This document shows, piece after piece, positions 25,169 to 34,358 of a DNA stretch of 64,000 nucleotides (within the stretch, counting starts at the first letter, position 1; each line of letters opens with the position of its first letter). The position numbers were made by a program, and so were the translations under genes. Source of the DNA: Spirochaetales bacterium (GTDB lineage Bacteria > Spirochaetota > Spirochaetia > SZUA-6 > DRHE01); NCBI GenBank assembly GCA_030615505.1, contig JAUWZD010000005.1, positions 1-64,000 on the forward strand. Reading direction: 5' to 3'. The notes below the pieces were generated by a model that had not been told where the DNA came from, made no database searches, and saw only the letters and a program-made list of their open reading frames with translations.

Positions 25169-25990
25169 TTATAGGTCTGGACATTTAACATCAGTATCTA
25201 AATACCGGCTGTAAACATCTGTTCTGCGGTCGGAGAACAGATCATCAAGGGGTGTAACCCGTTTGTCGCAGGCTGAGGAAGGGTCAATCTCAACAGTCAG
25301 AAGCTCCTCCTCTTTTTCACCCGCCTGAGTTAAGATTTTACCATCGGGCGCAGTAATCTGACTGCAGCCCGTGTAAGCCAATCTCTTCCCTCCTCTTTCC
25401 TCACTGCCTGTTCTATTGGCCAGTATCCAAAATACCCGGTTTTCGATAGAGCGTACCCTGGTGGTAAGCTGACCATACTCGGGGAGCACCAGATTAGAGG
25501 GATGACAGATAACCTCCACCCCCTGCAGGGCCAGGCACCTTGCTGCCTCCGGATACATATGATCAAAACAGATGAGGATACCAAGGCTCAACCCCTTAAT
25601 CCTAAATACCGGAAAGCCCAGATTTCCGGCACCGAAATAGCTCTTTTCCTCATAAAAGAGATGTACCTTCCGATAGGTTCCGACATGACCATCAGGGCCG
25701 ATGAGCACAGCGCTGTTGTAAAAACCGTCATCTGAGAGCTCGGGCAGCCCAATAACCACATAACATCCCTGTTTATCAGCAGCCTCTCGTAAGCCGTTTA
25801 TCCAGGGGCCGTCCGGCCTTACCGCTGCCCTCCGTACTTCCTCCCGGCTTGTAAACAGATAACCGCTTAAAGCCATCTCCGGAAATACTAAAATATCGGC
25901 ATCTGACCTCTTCACGGCTTCTGTAATATTCCTGATATTTTTCTCCGTCTTAGCGAATTCCGGAGCAAACTGATACAATCCGATACGCAT
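25169..25990 (-). CDS. Nitrilase-superfamily amidohydrolase
   Basis: 273 residues. Glu-Lys-Cys triad is visible: E in VFPEMALSGY, K in YRKVHLF and C in GILICFDHMYPE. Normal length for the omega-amidase/N-carbamoyl-hydrolase branch. It hydrolyses a small amide or carbamoyl compound; substrate cannot be told. Convergent with nothing and divergent from the PhoH gene, sharing a short AT-rich intergenic region. Could recycle amides from metabolism of amino sugars or purine/pyrimidine breakdown. Confidence 0.83.
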   Translation of the reverse strand: MRIGLYQFAPEFAKTEKNIRNITEAVKRSDADILVFPEMALSGYLFTSREEVRRAAVRPDGPWINGLREAADKQGCYVVIGLPELSDDGFYNSAVLIGPDGHVGTYRKVHLFYEEKSYFGAGNLGFPVFRIKGLSLGILICFDHMYPEAARCLALQGVEVICHPSNLVLPEYGQLTTRVRSIENRVFWILANRTGSEERGGKRLAYTGCSQITAPDGKILTQAGEKEEELLTVEIDPSSACDKRVTPLDDLFSDRRTDVYSRYLDTDVKCPDL

Positions 25991-26066
25991 GAATACCTCC
26001 GTCTTAGTAATACAGTGTAGCAGAAAATATTAGTTCCAACTATAATGTAAAAACAAGGAGAATGAT

Positions 26067-27365
26067 TTGAATAATCCCAATAAAACCTTTGTGATTGATA
26101 CTAATGTTTTCATCCACAGGCCGGATGCCATACTCTCTTTTCGTGATAACGAGGTGGTTATCCCCCTATGGGTGCTGGAGGAACTGGATCATCTGAAGAG
26201 AAACCGTGATGAGCGCGGCAGAAATGCGCGTCAGGCTATACGCTTCTTAAATGAGGTCAGCAGGCATGGGAATCTTCAAGAAGGCGTAAAAATGGAAAAC
26301 GGTACAGTACTGAAAGTTGCGCTTACCCACGCCCAGAAGGTACCCTTGGATATGGATGAATATAAAACGGATAACAAAATCCTTCTAACCGCCTACGCGC
26401 TTCAGGAAGCCGGCAAACGAGTATTTTTTGTTTCCAAGGACATTAATGCCCGGCTTAAAGCAACAGCCTTAGGAATTAAGGCAGTTGACTACGATAAGCA
26501 GAAAGTCAATATAGATGAATTGTACCAGGGCTGTATCGAAATCGACGCCTCAAAAGGTACCCTGCAGAAACTGAAAAAAAATGGGAGTATACCGTGGAAT
26601 GAACAATTAACAGCCAATGAGTTTGTCATCCTGAAGGAAAAAAAGGGAGGAGAGGATGCCATTACCAGATACGATCCAAAAAAACAGCGACTTAAACGGG
26701 TTAAGCGATTTAACTCTGTGAGCGGTATAAAGCCCCTGAACGAAAAACAGAGAATGGCCTTTGATCTCCTGCTCGATGATTCTCTGTTACTGGTTACACT
26801 GGTGGGCAAGGCCGGCACGGGAAAGACTCTTCTGGCCATGGCTTCAGCCCTTAAAAAGGTTTTAGATGAGAACAAATATACTCGTGTGCTTGTAACCCGT
26901 CCCATTATTCCAATGGGTAGAGATATCGGCTATCTGCCCGGCGCCAAGGAAAAAAAATTGTCCCACTGGATGCAGCCTGTTTTCGACAATCTGGAGTACA
27001 TTTTGAGCGCTCAAAAAAAACAGCCAGCCCCGAGTGTAGATGAGCTTGTTAATAACAGACTGATTGAGGTAGAGGCTCTTACATTTATCCGGGGCCGCTC
27101 ACTCCCAGGGCAATTTATTATTATCGATGAAGCTCAAAACCTCTCCCCCCATGAGGTTAAAACAATTGTCAGCAGAGCGGGAAGCGGGACTAAAGTGGTT
27201 CTTACAGGAGACCCATACCAGATCGACAATCCCTATCTGGATTCTAACTCAAACGGTTTGACCTATTTAGTTGAGACATTTAAGGGCCGAAACATCTTCG
27301 GCCACATTACAATGCATAAGTCAGAGAGGAGCGAACTGGCGGAACTCGCTGCAGAACTGCTTTAG
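26067..27365 (+). CDS. PIN domain-PhoH ATPase
   Basis: 432 residues in the YlaK/PhoH2 arrangement. PIN nuclease domain at about 1-140 (VIDTNVFIHRP, RNRDERGRNARQAI, KTDNKILLTAYAL, VSKDINARLKA supply the acidic residues), PhoH ATPase at about 230-432 (Walker A GKAGTGKTLLAMA, Walker B IIIDEAQN, and VLTGDPYQID). Such proteins are RNA-directed helicase/nucleases. Start is TTG at 26067 with AAGGAG 7 bases upstream; the nearby ATG is out of frame. Convergent with the class III aminotransferase gene. Confidence 0.9.
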   Translation: MNNPNKTFVIDTNVFIHRPDAILSFRDNEVVIPLWVLEELDHLKRNRDERGRNARQAIRFLNEVSRHGNLQEGVKMENGTVLKVALTHAQKVPLDMDEYKTDNKILLTAYALQEAGKRVFFVSKDINARLKATALGIKAVDYDKQKVNIDELYQGCIEIDASKGTLQKLKKNGSIPWNEQLTANEFVILKEKKGGEDAITRYDPKKQRLKRVKRFNSVSGIKPLNEKQRMAFDLLLDDSLLLVTLVGKAGTGKTLLAMASALKKVLDENKYTRVLVTRPIIPMGRDIGYLPGAKEKKLSHWMQPVFDNLEYILSAQKKQPAPSVDELVNNRLIEVEALTFIRGRSLPGQFIIIDEAQNLSPHEVKTIVSRAGSGTKVVLTGDPYQIDNPYLDSNSNGLTYLVETFKGRNIFGHITMHKSERSELAELAAELL

Positions 27366-27412
27366 TGATACATCTTCTCGGAGCGGGTTTTTTATTAAAT
27401 CATCCATGAGGC

Positions 27413-28786
27413 TTATCGTTCAGCCAGCACTTGGGCACAGGCCTCTTCAAGGACCTTGATTGATTCCCTTAAGGCTTCTTCGCATATGATCAGTGGCGGG
27501 GCTATTTTTATGCATTCTCCGCCGACCCCGACCGGGGCAAACATTAAAACCCCCTTTTGAAAGCATTTCTCATTGATCCTTAAGGCAGTATCCGGATCAG
27601 GTTCCCTTGTTCCCTTTTTTACCACCTGGATTCCCGCTACCAGGCCCCTTCCCTGAAGGCAGCCGAGAATATCCGGGTATCGCCTCTGAATTTTTTCAAG
27701 CTCCGGAATCAGGATGCCGCCCATTTTATGTGCATGGTCAACAAGCTTCTCTCTCTGAATAATCTTTAAGTTCTCGATAGCTGCTGCTACGGGGAGCGGA
27801 CTGGCGGAGTGTGTGGAGGTCATTGAGCCCGCGGCATAGAGACCCATAATGTCGCTTCTGCCGATCACGGCAGATATAGGAAGGGAGGAAGAGATCCCTT
27901 TACCGCATACAATTAAATCTGGTTTTACATCGTAGTGCTCAAAGGCAAACATCTTTCCGGTCCTTCCGAAACCGGCCTGCACCTCATCGAATATCATGAC
28001 AATATCGTACGTGCGGCAGAAGGACTGCAGCTTTTGAGCATATTCATAGGGGAGAAAGTCGGGTCCCACCCCCTGGTAAGATTCGGTGATTACACCAGCT
28101 ATCTCTTCAGGTTTCACCCGCTGTTTTTTCAGGCTGTTAAGAAACAAATCGAAAGAGGTATCCTCATTCTTATATCCGTCAGGAAAGGGAACCTGGATGA
28201 AAGTTCTTCCCTCATCAATGATCCATCTCTTCTGTTTCTCCATACCTCCTGCCAGCTGGGCGCCCAAAGTTCTCCCGTGAAAGGCATTCTGAAAGGATAC
28301 GATATACTTCTTTTCGGCTCCGTGCTTTTCTAAGGCATAGGTTTTTGCCAGCTTAATACTGTTCTCTATGGATTCACTCCCAGTACTTAAGAGGAACACA
28401 TGATAATTTGATGGATCCGGTGAAATGGCCTGGAGAGCCCTGGTAAGCTCCGCTCTTTTTTCATGGACAAACACATATGTGGAAAGCAGAGGCTTCTTTA
28501 GTATTTCCATTAGGACTTTCCTGATTTCTTCTCTCCCATGCCCTGTATTGGTAATCAGCACCCCGGAGGACCAGTCGATCCACGTGTTCCCCCAGCGGTC
28601 CCAGATCTGAAAACCCTCTGCCCGGTCCCATACGATGGGGGGCTGTCCCATCATGGACTGTGGCTCAGATTTCATTAAGGATTGAAATATCTCTAAAGAT
28701 TCCGGCACCGGAAGCTTTGTCTTTATCCGGCGATATTTAGTATTAACTTCCGGCACATCAAGCGGTTTTAGATTATACCTGGCCAT
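27413..28786 (-). CDS. Class III PLP aminotransferase
   Basis: About 458 residues from ATG 28786, chosen because GGAG lies 9 bases upstream and the upstream frame would overlap the oxidoreductase stop. Class III marks: STGSESIENSIKLAK, FHGRTLGAQ, IFDEVQAGFGRTGKMF, and the PLP Lys in VCGKGISSSLP. Family uses omega-amino compounds (GABA, ornithine, beta-alanine). The gene follows a Gfo/Idh/MocA oxidoreductase by 4 bases, so a two-step oxidise-then-aminate route is likely, for example to an amino sugar or aminocyclitol. Substrate not determinable. Confidence 0.86.
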   Translation of the reverse strand: MARYNLKPLDVPEVNTKYRRIKTKLPVPESLEIFQSLMKSEPQSMMGQPPIVWDRAEGFQIWDRWGNTWIDWSSGVLITNTGHGREEIRKVLMEILKKPLLSTYVFVHEKRAELTRALQAISPDPSNYHVFLLSTGSESIENSIKLAKTYALEKHGAEKKYIVSFQNAFHGRTLGAQLAGGMEKQKRWIIDEGRTFIQVPFPDGYKNEDTSFDLFLNSLKKQRVKPEEIAGVITESYQGVGPDFLPYEYAQKLQSFCRTYDIVMIFDEVQAGFGRTGKMFAFEHYDVKPDLIVCGKGISSSLPISAVIGRSDIMGLYAAGSMTSTHSASPLPVAAAIENLKIIQREKLVDHAHKMGGILIPELEKIQRRYPDILGCLQGRGLVAGIQVVKKGTREPDPDTALRINEKCFQKGVLMFAPVGVGGECIKIAPPLIICEEALRESIKVLEEACAQVLAER

Positions 28787-28790
28787 ACTT

Positions 28791-30056
28791 CTATCTCCTT
28801 TCGACATGGGGCTTATCACCGTAGAGAATCTTAACGAGCGACCCATCGCTTAATATGGAGAGCCGAGCCGATTCCACAACCAGCTCATTGATATAGCTGT
28901 TTGCCGGTGTGGCAATAATGCCCTTTTCATCTGTCTCTTTAATAATCTTCTGTCTCGCCTCAAGAGATTTCTTGCCGTCCATAACGGCAACCTCATTCTC
29001 TATTCTATGGATGGTGTTGATGGTAGCTGCTATAGAATCGTAGCCATAACCAACAGGTTTATAGCCTTGCCCTTCCCAGGGAACTAATCTGTAGAAATCG
29101 GGATTCACAAAATTGAAATGGGAACCTGCAGCACCGATTCCCTCTAAATAACTGTGGGTTACACCGCGGAACTGATCATTGTGCTTAATCATACCGCTTT
29201 TACCATCACCCTCACAGAACATGGTTAAGCACTGTTCATTACTCCCCGCACCTTCATCAGGGTATCCAAGTCCATTGGTTACGGTAAGCAGGGCGCCGTT
29301 TTCATAGCAAACCCGGCCGTTAGTCCACATATAGCCTTTATTACCATTGGGAAACAGTCCCTCAACACCGGAAACAGAAAGTTCAACCGGCTTCAATCCG
29401 GTAATAAAATACACGAGATCCACGTAGTGGCAGCCCACATAGACAAATGGGTCGGTCTTATCGCTTGTGAACCAGTTCTGGAAGTTAGAGGATCGATAAA
29501 AATAGGGTTCGATCATCTTTGCCTCACCTATCATGAACTCACCGAAATCCCCACGAGCATAGCGCCTCTTTGCCAGCAGGGATCTTCGATCAAATCGCTT
29601 ATGGTATTCCACCCCGACAAATAGTCCTTTCCTGTAGGCTGTATCCTTAATCTCTTCAGCATGTTCATAGCTCAAGACAAGGGGCTTAACACAGAGTACA
29701 TGCTGATCATTATGAAGGGCCTCCTTCAATACCGGGTAGTGGAGCTGGTCGGGCATTGCCACAACAACGGCCTGGCGGGTCTTCATTTCAGAAATTACTG
29801 TTTTGAAAAGCTCGGGGAAGTTTTTATCCGGAGCCGCCTCCAAGTCCGGATAGGGAGTAAAATCCTGGTTTGGGAATGCCTCTTTAAACTCCTCATTTTC
29901 ATTTAGACTCTTAAGAGGCGTATTGTTTAAAGAACATATACTGATCTTCCCGACCACACCGATACGCTGCAAATGGTAGATTGAAGGAAGGATAAGATCA
30001 TTGGTGATCATACCCCCTCCTACGATAGTAATATCAATACTTTTACCCATACGCAT
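28791..30056 (-). CDS. Gfo/Idh/MocA-family oxidoreductase
   Basis: About 421 residues. Rossmann start ITIVGGGMITNDLILP (a GGG in place of G-x-G-x-x-G), CVKPL where the family usually has CEKPL, VEYHKRFDRRS, and GCHYVDLVYFITG carrying the His-Asp pair. NAD(P)-dependent oxidation of a sugar or inositol-like ring is the family role. The second ATG at 30050 is the better start because AGGGAGG is 5-6 bases before it and would abut the first ATG. The Val-for-Glu change in the substrate loop is an oddity that may alter the Lys environment. Confidence 0.82.
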   Translation of the reverse strand: MRMGKSIDITIVGGGMITNDLILPSIYHLQRIGVVGKISICSLNNTPLKSLNENEEFKEAFPNQDFTPYPDLEAAPDKNFPELFKTVISEMKTRQAVVVAMPDQLHYPVLKEALHNDQHVLCVKPLVLSYEHAEEIKDTAYRKGLFVGVEYHKRFDRRSLLAKRRYARGDFGEFMIGEAKMIEPYFYRSSNFQNWFTSDKTDPFVYVGCHYVDLVYFITGLKPVELSVSGVEGLFPNGNKGYMWTNGRVCYENGALLTVTNGLGYPDEGAGSNEQCLTMFCEGDGKSGMIKHNDQFRGVTHSYLEGIGAAGSHFNFVNPDFYRLVPWEGQGYKPVGYGYDSIAATINTIHRIENEVAVMDGKKSLEARQKIIKETDEKGIIATPANSYINELVVESARLSILSDGSLVKILYGDKPHVERR

Positions 30057-30082
30057 CCTCCCTGTTTTACAATAAGTTCACC

Positions 30083-30111
30083 TTGACTGGTATTTACTAT
30101 TACGCTATATT
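30083..30111 (+). promoter_or_regulatory. Sigma70-like promoter for the ROK gene
   Basis: TTGACT at 30083-30088, a 17-base spacer, and TATATT at 30106-30111, on the plus strand in the gap between the oxidoreductase and ROK genes. This is close to consensus spacing and would place the start point about 65 bases before the ROK start codon. The divergent oxidoreductase promoter may overlap it. Confidence 0.55.
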
Positions 30112-30183
30112 TAAAAACATCTTATGATATTAAATAAAAATCGTTCTGTCAATATACTGTTAATTTCGCAGAGCTGAGCAGAG

Positions 30184-31404
30184 ATGCTTTCAAACCTGGA
30201 AGATATTCACGAAGGAAACCGCTACCGGATAAAAGACTGGGAAAAGGCTGCTATTTTCCAGTGCATATGCTCTCGGGAAGAAATTACACGAAAAAAAATA
30301 GCAAAAAAACTAAATATACGTGCCACAGCAGTTTCCAATGTTGTTCAGGAGCTTATTGACGATAACCTGGTCTTAGAGGGCAGGGCCAGAAACCCGGGTA
30401 AAAAGGGAAGACCCGAGATACGCCTGTATCCGCATTTTAACAGGTTTCAAGCCATTGCACTTCACGTTGTCTCCCGGGAACTGAAGGGTTTTTTGATTAA
30501 TATGGGAGAGGAAATACTGGCGGAGTTGACCATGCCTTTAGCGGGAAGCTCCGGAAACAGCGTCCTCCTTCAAAGCATGCAAAAACTTATAAGCTCCCTA
30601 ACTTCAGAAAAACCAGCATCATCCGAGTTGCTTGGTATCGGGCTTTCCCTCCCCGGTACTGTGAGTCCTAAAACAAAAAAATGGATATCCGCCGCCAGAT
30701 GGCCTAATATCAGGCATCTCTCTCTTTCAAGCATAGAAAAAAGCACGGGTTTCAAGATCTCTCTTCACAGATTCCTCGATGCGGAACTGGAACATATGCT
30801 TCTAAAAAATCCCCGCTACCGGGAGGGGGGCACACTTCTACTGCACTGGGGATACGGAATAGGTTCAGCATACGCACATCAGGGAACCGTGCTGAAATCC
30901 ACCCTGGGCAGATTCGGTGAAATCGGTCATTCCCCGGTGAATACTCAAGATCCCAAACAATGCCTGTGCGGTTCCAAAGGCTGCCTGGAAACGGAGGCCG
31001 CGCTCTGGGCCCTCCTTCCTGAAATTAAAAAAAACTTTCCACTGGCTCCGGAAGACGAATTTGAGTTTACTGATTTTATTAAACACAGAAATATTAAAAA
31101 ACTCCCGGTGATTAAAAGAGCCTTAGACTATGTTGCCATAGAACTTACGAAGCTCCATAAAATATTTTATCCGGACAGGATAATCATTTCCGGACCGTTC
31201 ACCAGAGATGAAACAATATTCAGACTGCTCGCCCAGGGATTCATGTCCAATATTGCTTCATATGCTAAAGACTCCGTATCACTTGAGGCTTTAAGCGCAG
31301 GATTCCCCGGTGGTGTGTTCGGCAGCACCTATGTCTTCTTTCACAAAGCCTTAAAGGATTATCTTACTGCCCGTTGGAGCGGTAAGACTTCCACTGCCAT
31401 GTAA
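30184..31404 (+). CDS. ROK-family transcriptional regulator
   Basis: 406 residues. N-terminal winged helix-turn-helix (about 15-80: EEITRKKIAKKLNIRATAVSNVVQELI). The ROK part has GIGLSLPGTVS, HWGYGIGSAYAH and the zinc motif CLCGSKGCLETEA. The sugar-kinase phosphate loop (D-x-G-x-T) is absent, so it is a NagC/XylR-like sensor, not a kinase. Divergent from the Gfo/Idh/MocA plus aminotransferase pair, which it most likely represses until a sugar or amino-sugar ligand binds. Confidence 0.85.
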   Translation: MLSNLEDIHEGNRYRIKDWEKAAIFQCICSREEITRKKIAKKLNIRATAVSNVVQELIDDNLVLEGRARNPGKKGRPEIRLYPHFNRFQAIALHVVSRELKGFLINMGEEILAELTMPLAGSSGNSVLLQSMQKLISSLTSEKPASSELLGIGLSLPGTVSPKTKKWISAARWPNIRHLSLSSIEKSTGFKISLHRFLDAELEHMLLKNPRYREGGTLLLHWGYGIGSAYAHQGTVLKSTLGRFGEIGHSPVNTQDPKQCLCGSKGCLETEAALWALLPEIKKNFPLAPEDEFEFTDFIKHRNIKKLPVIKRALDYVAIELTKLHKIFYPDRIIISGPFTRDETIFRLLAQGFMSNIASYAKDSVSLEALSAGFPGGVFGSTYVFFHKALKDYLTARWSGKTSTAM

Positions 31405-31539
31405 AGGGGCATTTACAAATTGAAAGTTGCTGCCTATTCCGGCGGAAAACTACCACTTTTCAGGCCTTTCCCGGAATCTCTAAAACCTCTAATCTCATCC
31501 AATTTCATCTGAAAATAAAGTAGTATCTATCCTAACAGA

Positions 31540-31850
31540 GATGGACGATCGATAAATTGCCAGGGTACTGAACATTTCCCGCCCTGTAGTGGTGAAGTAT
31601 TGGCAAGGCTTTCAAAATAGTTAGCTTGCGCTTGAGCAAATCAAGGAGATGGCTGACAGCGAGCTTCTGCGTATGATTGAGAAGCCAAAGATTGAAAAAA
31701 GTAGCAATTACAGACAGTTGATTCAATACTTCCCCTATTTCGTAATCGAACTGAAGCGCAAAAGGGTGAACCTCCAGTTGCTGTGGCAGGAGTACAAACA
31801 GATACCGTTGTTGGTTCAAGATTGTTTGAAAAATATCCGGATAATTCTCC
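31540..31850 (+). pseudogene. IS21-family IstA N-terminal remnant
   Basis: One frame reads IARVLNISRPVVVKYWQG, the helix-turn-helix of IstA; another, from about 31649, reads EKPKIEKSSNYRQL, ELKRKRVNLQLLWQEYKQ, the usual next part. Frameshift and early end leave about 100 codons; DDE core and IstB are absent. Confidence 0.65.
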
Positions 31851-31883
31851 ATATCCGAGTTGTTTCATTTTTGGGTATAATAA

Positions 31884-31952
31884 ATAGAAATAACAGTCTA
31901 TGAACCTGATCTTAAGAAATGGGAAAGTGATTTTAAAAGGATAAAAGAATGA
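31884..31952 (+). pseudogene. DUF4258-type toxin C-terminal remnant
   Basis: Open only for 22 codons, ending ITVYEPDLKKWESDFKRIKE with TGA at 31950-31952. This is the closing motif of small DUF4258 toxins that precede YgiT-type zinc-finger antitoxins. Its stop overlaps the next ATG (ATGA), the arrangement of an intact pair. The 5' part has been lost at the IS21 junction. Confidence 0.45.
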
Positions 31953-32040
31953 TTTGTCCGATTTGTAAAAATTCAAAAATGGCTAAAGGATTTGCTGCTC
32001 TTGTTTTTGATAATGGGATAGGTAATTCTGTCTTTTTAAG
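31949..32040 (+). pseudogene. YgiT-type zinc-finger antitoxin, N-terminal remnant
   Basis: Starts MICPICKNSKMAKGFAAL: a Cys-x-x-Cys knuckle at residues 3-6 as in YgiT/MqsA-like antitoxins. The similarity ends about residue 30, where another gene remnant on the other strand begins, so the second Cys pair and DNA-binding domain are lost. Confidence 0.45.
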
Positions 32041-32345
32041 GGATCCCACCTCGTACCCGTCCAATTGGATATGCGACCATTATCGCCACAGACGGGACAC
32101 CACCATCGAAGTTCTGTTCCATCTGGATGCAATTCCGAGTGAATAACACCAGAACAGGGTATCCTGCCAGGGCGTCTTCGACATTGAAGACCGGTAGATT
32201 CCCGAAAAAGAGAGACCCGATCTACCTTCGTTTCGATAATTTATCCGAAATACTCAGCGAGTCTTATTGCCTCTCCAGGTAATTCATGGGCTTCCTCGTC
32301 TTTATAATCGAAATGTGACATATCTGTAATCCATGTATCTCCCAT
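32040..32345 (-). pseudogene. Small zinc-ribbon protein with in-frame stop
   Basis: ATG at 32345 gives MGDTWITDMSHFDYKDEE, LPGEAIRLAEYFG, then TAA at 32241-32243. In the same frame the sequence goes on IIETKVDRVSLF, CRRRPGRIPC and WWCPVCGDNGRISNWTGTRWD. This two-part layout matches a small conserved protein that is common next to mobile elements, with C-x4-5-C and CPVCG metal sites. One nonsense codon separates the halves. Function unknown to me. Confidence 0.6.
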
Positions 32346-32671
32346 TATTTAAGCCTGTTCAATTATGATAAAGCAATGAAAAATTACAGTGCCTTTTTTA
32401 CCAACCAACACCCCTTATGGGGACTCGCCTCCTGTTTTCGCAAAGCCTCACCCACTATGGCACTTCTGGCCGTTAGCAGCTAAATGATTACCCACTCTAC
32501 TAACGAGTTAATTGCCAACTTTTTATCAAATCATAATCATTTCTTCACAGTTTCGCAATAAATACTGCTTTTTCTCTAGTTTCATAACTTCTTCACCTCA
32601 ACCAAATTCAATCTTTGGTACAAAAAAAGATTGACCCTTTGTATAATATCCTAATCAAGTGAATTAGGCTT
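32346..32671. other. AT-rich intergenic stretch, no gene seen
   Basis: Contains ACCAACCAACACCCC near 32400, resembling stretches at 34493 and 36147, and the short inverted motif TTAGCAGCTAA near 32474. No frame has a ribosome-binding site or family-like sequence. Confidence 0.4.
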
Positions 32672-32956
32672 ATGGAATTGAATAAGAAGCACATAGAAAC
32701 TGCATTGGGGGTTTTGTCTAAAGGAAAAGCAAGGCATCTCTGGATCCATGGTATATTATTCCACGGTGTAGGAATTTCTGTATTGATTTCTCTTGTTATA
32801 GTTATTGCTGAAGTAATAAAAAAAGATTTCAACATAGTGAGAATACTCATAAGAGTTTCCATAATTTTGATTGTCTTTTGCACGTCGGGATATTTTTATG
32901 GTTACTGGAGTTGGAACCTTTTTGAAAAGCTAAAGAAAGAAATAGATAAAGAATAA
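32672..32956 (+). CDS. Small two-helix membrane protein
   Basis: 94 residues; helices at about 25-48 (GILFHGVGISVLISLVIVIAEV) and 57-76 (ILIRVSIILIVFCTSGYFYG), basic/acidic ends. Unrecognised. Stop is 2 bases before the next start, so it is translated with the SEC-C gene and could be its membrane partner. AT-rich like nearby accessory genes. Confidence 0.5.
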   Translation: MELNKKHIETALGVLSKGKARHLWIHGILFHGVGISVLISLVIVIAEVIKKDFNIVRILIRVSIILIVFCTSGYFYGYWSWNLFEKLKKEIDKE

Positions 32957-32958
32957 AT

Positions 32959-33573
32959 ATGGCATATATACCCTTTTACCAATTTTTCCCAGAGATCGCT
33001 GAAAGAGAAACGCGATGTCTTATTGTTCTTAATCATCCTGAACTGCCTGCTGATAGTTATGGTTTGATAGAGTTGTATTGTGACGAACCGGGTTGCGATT
33101 GCAGGCGAGTATTTTTTAATGTTCTATCAAGGAAGACCGGGAAAACATTAGCTGTAATCGCTTATGGGTGGGAAAACAAGAGGTATTATGAAAAATGGAT
33201 GGGGGATAACGATCCGGAATCCATTGGCGATCTAAAGGGGCCGATTTTAAATCGGTTAAGTCCCCAGTCCAAGTTAGCGCCCGCTTTGCTGAAGCAGGTT
33301 AGAGATGTTCTCAATGACCGAGATTATGTAAAACGACTAAAGAGTCATTATCAGCTTTTCAAAGAAGCCATTGAGAAGAAAACAAGAGAAAAACAGACAA
33401 GTAGAAGGGCTATCGATGTTGTTTTTAGTAGAAAAACGAAGGAATCAGGTGGTGTGTCTAAGAATTCTCAGGCAATTGATAATAATCCGCAAACACCCCA
33501 TAAAATTGGTCGGAATGATTCCTGGCCCTGTGGGTCAGGAAAGAAATACAAATATTGCTGTCTTGGCAAATAG
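32959..33573 (+). CDS. SEC-C zinc-motif protein
   Basis: 204 residues. The end RNDSWPCGSGKKYKYCCLGK is a full SEC-C motif (Cys-x-Cys/His plus CC zinc site), as in SecA tails and many accessory proteins. The N-terminal 130 residues include LYCDEPGCDCRRV, another Cys-rich cluster. Overall a nucleic-acid or protein-binding accessory protein of unknown role. Just after the stop (33577-33600) comes a TTTTCGCCAATGT sequence also seen at 37148, then a hairpin TGCTAA/TTAGCA. Confidence 0.7.
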   Translation: MAYIPFYQFFPEIAERETRCLIVLNHPELPADSYGLIELYCDEPGCDCRRVFFNVLSRKTGKTLAVIAYGWENKRYYEKWMGDNDPESIGDLKGPILNRLSPQSKLAPALLKQVRDVLNDRDYVKRLKSHYQLFKEAIEKKTREKQTSRRAIDVVFSRKTKESGGVSKNSQAIDNNPQTPHKIGRNDSWPCGSGKKYKYCCLGK

Positions 33574-33769
33574 TCGATTTTCGCCAATGTGCTAACGGAA
33601 CATTAGCAGACATTACGCCTATTGCGACTCAGCGGAGAACACGGGGAAGCTAATTCCTTAGCGTATGTTTACCTACACTATGGCCCATCATCATATCACT
33701 TGATTTTAACATCTGTTTTCATTACATTAAATAAAAATAATCTAAATTAAGATTGTAAGGAGAATTTGC

Positions 33770-34000
33770 ATGGGTAAGATCGCAAAGGTAACTTCCAAGG
33801 GACAGGTTACCATCCCAAAAGAAATACGGGACCATCTCAATTCCCAAGTAATAGAGTTTGAGATTGAAGATGATAAGGTTGTTGTACGACCTGTAAAGAG
33901 GGTAGCAGGAAATTTAAAAAGATATGCAAACCCTGATTTCATTCCTCGGGAAAAAACTGCCTGGGAAAAAGCAGTGAAAGACAAGTATGAAAATCGTTGA
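33770..34000 (+). CDS. AbrB/MazE-type antitoxin
   Basis: 76 residues. SpoVT-AbrB fold: KIAKVTSKGQVTIPKEIRDHL at residues 3-23, then EIEDDKVVVRPV. The tail binds the toxin in such pairs. GGAG RBS 9 bases upstream. Overlaps the PIN toxin gene by 14 bases, giving tight coupling. Confidence 0.85.
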   Translation: MGKIAKVTSKGQVTIPKEIRDHLNSQVIEFEIEDDKVVVRPVKRVAGNLKRYANPDFIPREKTAWEKAVKDKYENR

Positions 34001-34358
34001 TGCTAATGTCGTTCTTCGCTATCTCCTCGCCGATGTTCAACATCTTTTTATGAAATCTAAAGAACTATTAGAGCATGAAACAATATATCTTCCCTTTGAA
34101 GTGCTCGCTGAAATTGTTTACGTGCTTGAAAAGGTTTATACAGTAACCAGAGAAGAGATATCTGGATCACTTATCAACTTATTAAAATATCAAAATATGT
34201 CAACATATGACTCAGAGATAGCTATATATGCCATGAAAGCTTTTTCCGATACGAAGCTAGATTTCATTGATACGCTCCTATCTGCCTATAAAAAGGTGCG
34301 GAATTTTGAAATTGTCAGTTATGATAAGAAACTGATCAAATATATTGAGATGAATTGA
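33987..34358 (+). CDS. PIN-domain toxin (VapC-like ribonuclease)
   Basis: 123 residues, full length. Acidic residues of the PIN nuclease: D5 in IVDANVVLRYL, E42 in LAEIVYVLEK, D92/D96 in KLDFIDTLLSAY and D113 in VSYDKKL. Together with the preceding AbrB-type protein it forms a type II toxin-antitoxin module that cleaves RNA when freed. Its place among mobile debris fits stabilisation of accessory DNA. Confidence 0.85.
   Translation: MKIVDANVVLRYLLADVQHLFMKSKELLEHETIYLPFEVLAEIVYVLEKVYTVTREEISGSLINLLKYQNMSTYDSEIAIYAMKAFSDTKLDFIDTLLSAYKKVRNFEIVSYDKKLIKYIEMN

Noticed and set aside
33591..33662. attC-like site after the SEC-C gene (GCTAACGGAA ... TTCCTTAGC)
   Set aside because: The ends match imperfectly, one base is missing from the right core, and no second similar site was found.
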